Assembly (NCBI GenBank): GCA_029204225.1
Contig: CM055104.1
Span: forward strand, 47,438,451-47,502,450
DNA from: Diphasiastrum complanatum
Lineage: Eukaryota; Streptophyta; Lycopodiopsida; Lycopodiales; Lycopodiaceae
Direction: 5' to 3'
DNA length: 64,000 nucleotides
Shown: positions 22,655-33,700 of the stretch, piece by piece
Numbering within the stretch: the first letter of the stretch is position 1
Layout of the letters: each line of letters opens with the position of its first letter
The notes under the pieces: generated by a model
What the model was told of the DNA's origin: nothing
The model's database searches: none
What the model saw: the letters and a program-made list of their open reading frames with translations, nothing else
Made by a program: the position numbers and the translations under genes

Positions 22655-23751
22655 TAAGAGAGATCTAGATTGGGGGTGGCACATTACAAAAATATATTCT
22701 GCTAACCATCACCGCTAGATCTAAGAAGATCAAGCCAAATCAAGCTAGATCCATCAAGATTCAGCCAGATCTGGCAAGATCGGAGAAATCCATCAGAATC
22801 CAAGAAAGATCCAAATCCAGATAGGATCAAGAAGGAAGCAGATCATCAGATTGACTGATGAATCTGTTACCAAGTATCCATCAGAACCTTCAGAGAACTA
22901 CCAACAGTCATATCAAGCCTACATGAAGCTGATTACCAGTATACAAAAGTTGAAAATAAAAAAATCTCGAGATCTCATCAAAAAACACTCTGAAAATGCA
23001 CGTTTTTCATGATTTTTTGAAATCCCATGAGAGATAGCTCTTGAAACTTGGACGGTCACCAGATCTGACCCAGATGCATCCACGAAAATCTTTGTGAGAG
23101 TTTCTGATGGAGGAATCACCATTTTCTAGTGTGTGCGAGGGTTCCTAGAAGCTGAATTTTCAGAACCCTCGCAGAGCATCAAGATCAACTTACCAACCCT
23201 CACAAAGTGCCTAAATGGAATCAGAGTAGTGAAATTAGCCTACCTACATGGTCTGATCTTGAAAATCCAATCACATGAACAAGTTGTGTGAGAGATCACT
23301 TCCTACGAGAGTTGAACCCTCGCAGACAGCCTGAACCCTCATAGAACCTTCGCATAGCAGTCAAATCACCTTCTGAACTCTCGCAGACTTCCTTGAGGTC
23401 TTAGAAGTTTGTGAGGAAGGTGTCTGCCAAAATTTGGGTGGAACTGAGCAACGGAAAGTGGATTTCACCTAATACGCACTCTAAATTCAGCTATATAAGG
23501 GCTGAATTCGAGTCATTTGTCACCTTTGGTAGCGAAGCTCTGCCAAAATTTACACTGAAATTACCAAGTTCTCCGTTTGAGACCAAACTTCCTACCAGCT
23601 ATCATCTGATCATACTGAATACCGATCTGCGCTCTGAACTACACTTCTTGTCATCCAACACTTGTTATTCACAGTTTTCTGTCGTTTCCACATTTTTTTT
23701 CATTTTTCACTATTTTTCCTACTTTTTTGACCTCTAATCATCACTGCTAAC
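22655..23751 (+). repeat. pol-to-ORF spacer with more CTCGCA motifs
   Basis: Non-coding spacer between the integrase stop and the env-position ORF. Motif copies at 23134-23143 (reverse), 23164-23173, 23315-23324, 23345-23354 and 23376-23385, plus weaker ones. The 10-bp motif is the one in the leader. The region 22730-22830 is rich in AAGATC-type short repeats. Confidence 0.7.
23484..23508 (+). promoter_or_regulatory. Candidate internal promoter (TATA in an inverted repeat)
   Basis: AATTCAGC (23484-23491), TATATAAGG, then GCTGAATT (23501-23508): a TATA box framed by a perfect 8-bp inverted repeat, 244-251 bp upstream of the ATG at 23752. Its position suggests a separate transcript for the env-position ORF. 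No promoter activity can be shown from sequence alone. Confidence 0.45.
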
Positions 23752-26700
23752 ATGGCCTCCTCATCCTCTGAAGACTCTGGCACCAAACAGGTGGTCCAGT
23801 GTGAAATCCTCGAGGCCACACAGATTTGGCCTCTACCCTCTGACGCTTTGATCCAACCATGGCTGTAGATAGCCGCCCCACTTCTAGAGGCAATGGGTTT
23901 TTATTCGGTGCTTTTCCATTCTGAGATTAACATGGGCCTCGTCCTTCATGCTTACGACACTTGGGATGAGGCAAAGACTTGTTTCCACTTTCTATACCAA
24001 GGTACCATGTACAAGGTCAAGATTACCGCCGTTGGCATTATGTCCAGTGATCGTCAGCCCATCTCCCATCGCCACACCAGAACTCTGATCAAGACTTTCG
24101 TCAACCAAACTGCACTGGAAATCCCAATTCAGACTAACAATGGTTACCTGATAGATGCTATCACGGAACCCATCATTCAAGCGGCTACGCATCTGTTGAA
24201 TAACTTTTTGGTTATTTCAAAATTTCGCAAGGACAGAATCCAGTCTACGGTGCTGAGTCAGATAGTGGAATCCTTTCTGGAATTCTCTGGCCCCTCCGTT
24301 GTGCCATACGACTGGCATTGCTTCTTTATTCGTGAACTAACCAACTCCATCAAACCCAACAACCGTGAGCGTATCACAGCAGGCTCCCTGTTGTGTAACT
24401 TTGCTTGCACACTTCTCGAGGCAAAAGTGCGTGGTTTCCAATGCTCATCCCTTTTGTCTACCCTCGTGCCACACCCTAACCTTTATCCGCCATCTCAAGC
24501 ATCCACCTCCTCCCAACCTGCAGTTATTAACACAACAGCCAGCAAACAAATGCATGGCACTGCCTCTACATCCACATCTCCACCTGCTACCCAAAGACGT
24601 GCCTCCACTACTGCACTAACCGCTCCATCAACCACTGCCACTTCTTCTTCTGTGCAAGCCCCCACTCCAATCTCTGTTGTCGCTACCTCTCTGTTGTCCA
24701 CCCTCGTTCCTCTATTGATACGATTCCTATCTCTGTTCCATTATCCACTACTCCGTCCATCACCATCGCATCCTCCATCACTCTTGTCGCCACCGTTGCT
24801 TCCATTCCATTCAATCCTTCTGATTCTCAATTGTCTCCTGACACTCTGGCGTGGATGCAAGTCATCAATTTTTCACCCCCACACCAGACACTTTCTACTC
24901 CATCCTCACCTCCTTCCATACTCCACACCACCCTTCAGTTTCCCACTATTCCTCCCACCCTCTCATTCGGACAAACCGTCCTCACCCATGTTTCCACACT
25001 TGCTTCTCAAACCCCACCCGCTTCGCCAACAAAGGTTGCCGAGGGCAGCCAACCACTACCTGATGACGCATTTGTCAAGACAATTTTCATATCATCACCA
25101 GATCGGGCTAATCCTACCGCCCCAGATGGCATCAGGTCCAACGAGAACCTGATAGAAGATAATGACGACAGTACTCCACAAGTCGTCGGGGCTTATACAA
25201 CACAAGCCCCTACTAGTGCCAGTGTACCGGCTGCTCCCACAAACCTAACGATGGCATACCAGACTCTGAGAAAATACATCCTGGATGCGGTAGCGGCCAA
25301 AGCCATTCTAGAAAGTAGGGTACTACACCTGGCGACGAGTAACACACAACTGCGAGCAGACCTCACCAAGCTACAGCAAGAGCTGATTTTGGCTCAACAA
25401 CATGAACAAGCAGGGCACCAAGAGATTGCCAAGCTGCAGCAGAAGGAGGAAGGCCTCAACAAATATACCCAAAGCCTCTCCAAAGCACTGACAGAGGCCT
25501 CCACAAAGGTGCGGGAGCTTCAATCTGAAACGTCCCAACAACTTGCTTCCATCCAGACGCAACTTACCCTTTTGGAAGCAGAGAATATGCACCTAGGGAC
25601 GGAGGTCAAAGCAATACAAGAGGAGCTCGTCTGGTTAGCTGAACTTGCACCGGACTCAATGTCGCTTTCTCAATCAAAAATGAATCTTCTTCGGCATCAG
25701 GTGCAGGTTTATAGCCAAACCTTAAACATCTACCAGACAGAGTTCAACAAATATCGGACAAGCGCAACTCACGAGCTCGCCCAGGCCAAGCAAGCCCTCA
25801 AGGCTTGCCAAAAGTACATGGAAACGAAGGCCTAGCCAACCCTTGTGGTAATTCCATCGCCACCTATTTTTGACGCTGCACATGCCAGCACAAGCCAAGA
25901 CCTGAGCCAGCAAGCAGCAGAGGGATTTAATCAAGATCAAGGGTCTGAAGGCCAAGATCAAGGGCAAACAGATACGGTTGCTGAGACGGAGACTAGGGCC
26001 AAGGCGTAGATACCAGCCAAAGCCAAACCACATCATCCAGAGGTTCGCGCACGATATCTGCCAGTCGGGCATTCCGACGACCCAAGTTTGTGGAGGAGAA
26101 AATCAACGAATTCCTATCAAAGTATCCCCATGAGTCATCAAGAGGCGACTGGTAGATATCATTTTTTGCTCAGACAATCAAGGGCAAAGAACTGCAAGCA
26201 TTACCCGCCCTCCAACCACAACTAGAGTGGCGTCAGCAGTTTTTCAAAAGAGACCATGCGGCCATCAGGGCCTACGTGACGAGTCCACAACAATTACGGG
26301 TGAACGCACACTTTCTGCCATATACACGAAGATCCAAATGGACGGAATGCGGCACCCCTCTGGACAAGATCACACTTCAGAATTTTAATTGGCCAGTAAT
26401 ACCATCAGAATATGGGTGGACTACGAATGTGGACTCCAGAAGGGCTCTCACCGCGTTCGTCAACCAATATATCAATTGTCCTTATCCAACAGTCCGCGCG
26501 ACAGCCACTTACGCCTGGGACTTAGAACATCTGATGGGGATCAAAACTAAATGGGACAATTTTCTCCCATCCATATTCTTTGACGTTAATAAGGCGCTAC
26601 CTTCAGACAAAGTCGAAGATCAGCTGCCAATAGCTCGTGTGTATTACCGAGCTGCGCTTCAGGGCGATCCATGGACATGCAGATTCCAAACATGGGTTGA

Positions 26701-26836
26701 CCAAGATTGGCTGCGAGGAGCCCACAAGTCCCTTCACATGCCCAAGGACTTGAAGAAACTGGACCGCCTCAACTTTATGGAGGATGTCACCACCTACCTG
26801 ATCCAGCAAAGGCGGGCAAAGAAAATGCTTTACTAA
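23752..26836 (+). pseudogene. Env-position coiled-coil ORF of element H
   Basis: A former ORF of about 1,000 residues from ATG 23752 (MASSSSEDSG) to the stop after RRAKKMLY (26834-26836). Parts in order: an unfamiliar globular N-terminal region (23893 on; VVPYDWHCFFIREL); a Ser/Thr/Pro-rich linker (about 24480-25060); a long coiled coil (about 25255-25835; RADLTKLQQELILAQQHEQA, then LTLLEAENMHLGTEVKAIQ); a Gln/Asp-rich stretch (QGSEGQDQGQTD); and a C-terminal domain (26276-26836; ECGTPLDKITLQNF, FQTWVDQDWLRGAHKSLHMP). Broken by a stop at 23866-23868, a frameshift near 24700-24830, and stops or shifts between 25835 and 26276. No signal peptide or obvious membrane segment seen. Family not recognised. 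Position between integrase and the 3' LTR equals that of env-like ORFs of Athila-type elements. Confidence 0.65.
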
Positions 26837-26881
26837 ACCGGAGAGTGCTGAGGGACCGGCACTACTTTAGGCTGTGGGTAC

Positions 26882-27678
26882 TGTTGGGGGTATTCCCAAC
26901 AAAGTGTAAATAAATAAATTCGACTAATAAAATGTGTTGCGAGAGCATGACATCCTGCGTGCGTAAGCCCATGGCCCAATGAGCACGCAAGTGAAGTTGT
27001 AAATGAAATAATAGACTTGGGCCCTTTGTAATTAAAATAAAACTTGAGGCCCAAAGTCAATTTTAAACTTAGAGTTTACTTTTTAGAGTTGGGTCCAATT
27101 TTGGACTCACAATGTACCTTTTGTGGACCCTTGAATCAAGTTGGGCCCAAGATGAATGGATAGGATCAATGTGAATATTAGCCAATAGGATTGAGGGGCA
27201 AGGGCCTTCCCCATTTTATAAAAAGGCACCATTTGTACACTATTTCCATGCTTAATGAGAAGGAGGAAACTCTACCACTTTTTGGAGAGAAGCATCCTCA
27301 TTTGCTATTCACTACTTGCTAATGCTATTGATTGTGTTTTCCATTGCTTTCTATTTTCATGTTTATTGTTTGCCATAGTGAATGTTTTTCCATTAGCAAG
27401 CATAAGGAGCATTTGAACTAACCTTCATGCTCACTCTCTATCTCTCTCTCTTTCTCTCTTCTCTTCTCTACCTCTTCTTTTCTACCCCTTCTGTTCACCC
27501 AATTCATGATGAAAGTTAGTGTAGAGGAGTAGAGTTAAAGGAGAGTAGTGTGTTAGAGTTAGACCAAAGTAGAAAACTAACTAAAACTAGCATCTATGCA
27601 TAGCTAGGTATCTATCCAGTGATCTAACCCTTGTTGATAGGTGGGAGGGCTATACTACGCAAGATCTATGACCCTACA
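26882..27678 (+). repeat. H element 3' LTR, complete (797 bp)
   Basis: Starts TGTTGGGGGTATTCCCAACA, itself a near palindrome, and ends GACCCTACA. The same LTR occurs inverted at 36313-37140 and in two pieces at 37375-37887 plus 43154-43467. It has TTTTATAAAAAGG near 27213 as a candidate TATA region and a long CT-rich tract (27430-27490). It is preceded by GAGGGACCGGCACTAC, the likely polypurine-side sequence, conserved beside the other copy. Confidence 0.85.
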
Positions 27679-28393
27679 ATTGTACAAAAAATTGAGAGCT
27701 AAATCAAGCAAAAAAACAGTTTTACACTTTTTCTCACCTTTCTCTGAAGTGTGTTTGGATCAAATCGGATTGGAACTGAATTTTCAGACCTGAAAAGTGG
27801 TAGTACGGAATTTTGGAATTTCGCACGTGTGAAAATCAGAGATTTTTAGTCCCTTCTATCGCCTTGCTAATAGATCCAAAGATAGTGGTATTATAGCTTG
27901 ATGGAAATTTATGATGTGTACTTTTTGTAGAAATTGAAACCAAATCATTCTGATGTGTCTATCAAGAGTTATAAGCTCTTAAAGAGGATAGGGATAGGTC
28001 CAAAATCCGAGTGACTGCATTTTGATTTTATTCAACTTTGCTTTGTTCTGAATCCATTGTTTTGAGCATCCTACACAAGAAACTGAAGATCAAGACTAAG
28101 TTTGAAATAATTGAACACCCCTTGAGCCTTCTGAGTGTCAATAGTATTTTCTTTTGAAGCATTTCACACGTGCCAAAAGTAGGATTCAAACTTGCCAAAC
28201 TGTCTCAATCCACTTTATGAGTCTGATCTAGATAATCTTGTCTTGTGAGATATTTGAGATTCATCTCAAATACAGTTGCAAGTGTTTCACATAGGAAGGT
28301 AGAACATCCTTGAAAATACCTATAGTGAAAGAGAGTAACAACATTAGGTCTGATTGGAACAAGCTCAAACATATTGCAGTCCAATAACTAAAT
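27679..28393 (+). other. Copia E leader-like sequence
   Basis: Non-coding, between the H LTR and the E gag start. It has G-box-like sites (CGCACGTGTGAAA near 27823; TTCACACGTGCC near 28164). No primer site remains, so the 5' end of E was lost when H came to lie here. Confidence 0.4.
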
Positions 28394-28931
28394 GGCACCT
28401 CTGGGAGGATATCTTCTAGAAGCAAATGAAAGACTAAACACTTCTAATTACTCAATTTGGAAATTCAGAATGGAGTCTATTTTGATACTTTAGGATGTTA
28501 TGGACATTGTGCTGGTGTTGAGGAGGAGCCTCAAGCACATGCTGAAATTCCTAAGTATCGTAAGAGAGCTAGAATGGCTCTACATTTCATTAAGATGAAT
28601 GTATCTAATGAAATTTTGAGAGAGATAGGATCTTGCACCACAGCTAAAGATGCTTGGGATGCACTTAAGTCCATCTATGAAACAAAAAATACTTCTAGAA
28701 TACTCACTCTTAGAAATCATGTTTTCCAAAGTTTCCAAATAAGTGAAGAGAGTGCATCAAACTATGTTCTGAGAGTTAAAGATTTACATAGAGAGCTTTC
28801 CTGTGTTGGTGTTACTATTAACCAAGATGAGCTATTTCAAGTCATTTTAAATGGCTTGAAAGATGACTATGATAATCTTGTTCAATCTTTTGCCATTAAG
28901 GAGGAGTTGCCTAATCTAGAAATCTCTCATT
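28394..28931 (+). pseudogene. Copia E gag fragment
   Basis: From ATG 28394 (GGYLLEANERL, NYSIWKFRMESI) with an early stop and frameshift, then the open frame 28457-28933. This has ALHFIKMNVSNEIL, TAKDAWDALKSIYETKN, LTLRNHVFQSFQ and LVQSFAIKEELPNLE, the UBN2-type copia Gag. It resembles the Gag of C and of element A. It ends abruptly at 28931, where a different copia Gag (D) begins, so this is a chimeric junction rather than a gene end. Confidence 0.75.
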
Positions 28932-29523
28932 GACAAACTCGATGGAGAAATTCAAGATGAAGGTTATACTTCTAGCCAAAGAATTGTGGGACATCATAGA
29001 CGGCACAAAGCTCAAACCAGAAGGAGATGCAACCAACATCACCAAGTGGAGACTGAGAGATGGCAAAACATTTTCCATGATCACCCTCAACATCAAAGAT
29101 ACTCAGATCAGCCACATACATGTTGTTCAGACTGCTAAGGATGCATAAGAGGTCCTAGCAACTCTCTACGACATCAAAGGCGTTACTTCCAAGCTTCATC
29201 TGAGGAAGAAATTCTTCACCCTCAGAATGTCTTATGCAGATTATGTTTCGAGTCATCTCAACACCTTCAAAATCTTATGGAGCAGATGACTGCAACTAGC
29301 TCAGTCATAGAAGATTTTGATGCACTCATAACTCTATTATCGAGTCTACCTGAAGCCTACAAAAATTGGGTAATGGCAATTTCTACCCAGGAGCACCTTG
29401 CTCTATCAAGAGTAATTTTGTTGCTCCTACAAGAGGAGATTAGAAGATCAGCATCTTCCTCAAGCTCAAGATCGGATCCTCAAGTTCTATATTCGAAAAA
29501 TTAGAAGTTTAGATCCAAGAGAT
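28932..29523 (+). pseudogene. Copia D gag, first part
   Basis: Gag of another copia family: FKMKVILLAKELWDIIDGT, LKPEGDATNITKW, then after a stop at 29146 LRKKFFTLRMSYADSV-like residues and FDALITLLSSLPEAYKNWV (UBN2 domain). Frames shift at least twice. The region is cut at 29523 by element A (target GAGAT) and continues at 35385. Confidence 0.75.
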
Positions 29524-29799
29524 TGTGAAAAATTGTCAACTAGTAGTATTTTCCTAACTTGAGATTTTGTAGGCCTATGGCCAAATAAAAGTTAGAGATA
29601 GGTTCATACATGTATGTAGAGGCCCAAAGTATGTGTACACTACTTTTGAGGTCACATTAATTAGAGGAGGTCGAGTGTGGAGCTCTTCTATTGGCTCATA
29701 ATTTGGTGCATTCCTATTTGACCAAATTTCTAGGTATATGGGTGAATCCTATTGGACCCCAATTTTAGCCTATCATAAGACAAGTGGTCAAGAGGCACT

Positions 29800-29820
29800 A
29801 TGGCTGCTATAAATAGCCAT
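29800..29820 (+). promoter_or_regulatory. A LTR TATA box inside an inverted repeat
   Basis: TATAAATA at 29808-29815, framed by ATGGCT (29800-29805) and AGCCAT (29815-29820). This is the expected Pol II promoter of the element; transcription should start about 25-35 bp downstream. The same sequence occurs in the 3' LTR (35008-35028) and in both LTRs of B. Confidence 0.75.
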
Positions 29821-29961
29821 CTCCACGAGTATGTACACATCTCATTTTCATTCTATTGAATGAATGTTATGCTCTTTGAAGATCCATCTTCTTCTCTCTC
29901 ACTTTTTTGTTCATATCTTGCATTCTAGCCACTAGAATTGTGATTTCTTTGTTGCTATGGC

Positions 29962-29975
29962 TTCACACGTGTGAA
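29962..29975. promoter_or_regulatory. G-box palindrome in the A LTR
   Basis: TTCACACGTGTGAA, a perfect 14-bp palindrome with the CACGTG core bound by plant bZIP and bHLH factors. Here it lies downstream of the TATA box. Also at 35170-35183 (A), 47410-47423 and 52618-52631 (B), 4080-4093 (solo LTR) and 12265-12278 (J). Confidence 0.6.
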
Positions 29976-30176
29976 ATGCAGGTTGTAGGCTCTGAAGTAC
30001 GGACAGGGACAGCAAGTTTCTGTTTGTGGAAGCTTATGATCAGATTTTGATGTTTAGTTGATGTTTAGTATGCTTAACATCACAATTTCTATCATTTTTT
30101 CAATCTAGATGTGCATAACTTCCATGGCCAAGATCTTTATGAAACTTTAGCATCTTTTGGATCTGAGTTTTTCACA

Positions 30177-30188
30177 TGGTATCAGAGC
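30177..30188 (+). other. Primer binding site of A
   Basis: TGGTATCAGAGC starts at the base after the 5' LTR. It is a perfect match to the Met-tRNAi complement, so minus-strand DNA synthesis can be primed. Confidence 0.95.
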
Positions 30189-30785
30189 ATTAGGCGGCCA
30201 AATGTGCAGGTTTTGCCAGATTTAGAAGAGATTTGTGGGCGAGTTTGCTTTTGTAGCATTCCAATCAAGTTTCTAGCTAAAAATCTTGTTGATTTATGTG
30301 TAGAAATTGGATCTTTGTGATCAAAACATCATTTGTATGCATTTCAATTGAAGTAGGGCGAATTCCCTCTGTACTTATCAGAATAAGGAGACAAAAATTG
30401 TTTTGGAAAGAGGGAGATGCAAGATCCAACAAGATCCTATTAGTTTTCCATTCTAGCATATAGTTTTTTGATTCAATTTCTTGCTTCTTCATGTCAAAAA
30501 CTTCAAAATTGATGTAACCCTCTGATTTTCAGTTTGCTGAATGATTCAAGAGTGTATTTCAATCTTAGGAGTGAGGGAAAAGCAAGTATATTGAGGTTTG
30601 GTCTTGGTTTGATCAAGAAATCATAAAACTAGTGGCTAAAATTAAGGAAAAAGTGAGGAAAAGAGAGAAAAAGTAAGGTTTTAGGTTCCAAATCTTTGTG
30701 ATTTCTTCTTGTGTTTCATTTGTTGATTCAAGAGAGTGCTTAGTGCATTGGAACAGGTCAAAGATCAGAGATCAATCATTGCAAC
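30189..30785 (+). other. A leader
   Basis: About 600 bp of untranslated leader between the primer site and the gag-pol ATG. No gene seen. It should hold the packaging and dimerisation signals, but none can be pointed to. Confidence 0.6.
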
Positions 30786-33700
30786 ATGGCTACAAATGGA
30801 GGCTACATGTTGGAAAGCAATGATAGGCTTACCTCCCTCAACTATTCTACTTGGAAAGTAAGGATGGAGTCTTTGCTTGAGATGAATGAGTTGATGGATA
30901 TTGTTGTAGGTGTGGAGGAGAGACCTTTGGCACCTCAAGAACAATTGAGGTATGACAAGAGGGCAAAGAAAGCCCTTCACATGATCAAGATGAATGTGAC
31001 AAATGAGCTTATCAAAGAGGTTGGTAAGTGCACATCATCTAGTGAAGCTTGGGAAGCCTTGAAGAAGGTTTATGAATCCAAGTCTACTTCTAGAGTGTTG
31101 ACTTTAAGAAGGCAAATCTTTTCTTGTATGCAAAAGAAGAGTGAGAATGGACATGCTTTTGTTTTGAGAGTTAAAGCATTGAATGATGAGTTAGCATGCA
31201 TTAATGATGGCATAAATAATGAGGAGCTTGTTCAAGTGATTCTCAATGGCTTGTTGGATGATCATGCTAATCTTGTTCAAAGTTATGCTATCCAAAAATG
31301 TTTACCAAGTGTTGGAGACTTGCAAGAGGTCTTGTTGGCTGAAGAATTCAGGTTGCAAGCAAGAGTGGGAGCATCTTCTACATCTCAAGGAGGAGAAGAG
31401 GAGGCAATGTTCTCTAAAGGCAAGTTCAAGGGCAAAGGTAAATGCAATTGGTCTAAAGGGCAAGACCAAGGTGAGCACTCTACTTTTGGCAAAAAGAAGG
31501 ATAGATCTAAGCTAAAATGTTTCTATTGTGGAGTCAAAGGGCATTTTGCTAGTGATTGTTTTAAGAAAAAGAGGGATCAAGGGGAAAAGCAAACCAATCT
31601 AACTATTGATGAGGGTGGGGATGAGCTTCTTTCAAATGATGCTTTTGTTATGTCATCTTGCTTGTTGGCTAATCATGGAGACATTGATCCTTGGTGGATT
31701 GATAGTGGAGCCACTTCTCATATGACATATCATAAAGAGTATTTTTCATCTTTAATGGCATTTGATGGTGATAGGAAGGTAATCTATACCGCAAATGATG
31801 GTGAGTGTGCAATCAAGGGGATTGGCACAATTCCTATTTCACTTTCTATAAATAGGAATATAGAATTGAAAGATGTTTTGCTCATTCCATCCATTACCAA
31901 GAACTTACTTAGTGTAAGCCAAATGCTTGACAAAGGATTCAAAGTTGAGTTTGATGGTGATGCTTGCTTGATCAAAAAGGGGTGTAGTATCATTGCAAAA
32001 GGGAAAAGGCAAGGAAAATTGTTCAAGCTTGATGCATGTGTTGTTGCTAACCAAGTTGGATGCATGGCAAATGAACAAATGTCAATTCAAGAGGTATGGC
32101 ATAAAAGGATGGGACATCTCAACTACAAGGCCTTGGAGGTAATAGCCAAAAAGGAGGTAGTAAGGGGACTTCCCAAGTCTCTTACTTGCTTGAATCATGT
32201 TTGTGAAGAATGTGCTTTGTCTAAATCACATAGATTGCCATATACTAGATCTATATCTAGATCTAAGATGCCTTTTTCTCTCTTGCATTCGGATATTCAT
32301 GGTGTTACTACAATTAGCAATGGAGGTGCTAAGATGTATGTAACTTTCATTGATGATTTTAGTAGATTTTGTTGGGTTTATCTACTAAAGAGCAAGGATG
32401 AGGTGTTTGATGTGTTTGTCAAGTTCAAAGTTGCTATTGAGACTCAATTTACAACCAAAATCAAATGCTTGAGGAGCGACAATGGTGGTGAATACATTTC
32501 TAACAAATTCAAAGCCTTTTGCGATGAGCATGGGATCAAGAGGGAGTACACATGTCCAAGAACACCACAACAAAATGGAGTGGCCGAGAGGAAGAATAGA
32601 ACCTTGTGTGAGAGTGCAAAGGCAATGAGATTGAATGCTAATCTTCCTAAACCTTTTTGGAGTGATGCTTTGTTGTGTGCAAATTTCCTATGCAATAGAT
32701 GGCCAAGTGTTGTATTGGAAGGAAAAACCCCTTTTGAAGCTTTGTTTGGTACGAAGCCTAATGTCAAGTTTCTAAGAACTTTTGGATGCATTTGCTACTT
32801 CAACATTACTCTTGATGATAGAACTAAGGAGGATCCATCTTCAAGAAAGGGCATTTTTGTTGGTTATAGTGAAGTAAGCAAAGCATATAGGATTTATGTT
32901 CCTTCAATCAAGAAAGTGTTCACAAGTAGGGATGTCATTTTTGATGAAAGTAACATTCCAAAAGTTGTTTCAAGTGATGATGGTGTTGTTGCAACTAATG
33001 TGCTTGATGACAATGGAGTTGATGACACATTGGATGTGGATGTTGAAGAAGCCTCTTCAAGTCAAATTCCAAGGAGAACTCCAAGGCATAAAGTGAAACC
33101 CTCAAGGCTCACTTATGATGGCAAAGGTAAGCAAGTGGTGGATGGATCCAACTATGCTTTCCTAACTTCTTTTGATGTACCTTCATGTGTAGATGAAGCA
33201 AGGCAAAAAGAGGAATGGATCCAAGCAATGGATCTTGAGTTTGAAGCACTTATGAAGAACAACACATGGAGATTGGTGGAGCTTCCAAAGGGAAAAAGTG
33301 CAATTGGATGCAAATGGATCTTCAAGGTAAAGACAAATCAAGATGGATCTATCAACAAGTTGAAGGCAAGGTTGGTGGCTAAAGGTTATGCTCAAGAGCA
33401 TGGCATTGACTATGAGGAAACCTTTGCACCCGTGGCAAAGATGGTGAGCATAAGAGTAATCATTTCCCTTGCAACTCTTTATGGATGGGATCTTTGGCAA
33501 TTAGACATTTCTAATGCTTTCTTGAATGGTGATCTTGAAGAGGAAGTCTACATGGAGCAACCCGAGAGCTATGTTTCTCATAGCAAGCCTAATCATGTGT
33601 GTTTTCTACAAAAAAGTTTGTATGGTCTTAAGCAAGCACCAAGGAGTTGGTATGCTAGGCTTAACTCTTTTCTACTTTCTCAAAACTTCACTATGAGTGA

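Larger units (their letters stand above)
29524..30176 (+). repeat. A 5' LTR (653 bp)
   Basis: Begins TGTGAAAAATTG and ends GTTTTTCACA; the terminal inverted repeat is TGTGAAAAA/TTTTTCACA. It holds a TATA box at 29808-29815 and the palindrome TTCACACGTGTGAA at 29962-29975. Confidence 0.95.

Noticed and set aside
21183-23385. CTCGCA motif array as a CRISPR-like array
   Set aside because: Irregular spacing, mixed orientation, 10-bp motif length and location inside a plant retroelement exclude CRISPR.
32444-32791. Antisense ORFs of 60-115 aa inside element A, mirrored in B (49802-50149)
   Set aside because: They are opposite-strand shadows of the intact gag-pol. They look conserved only because A and B are almost identical.
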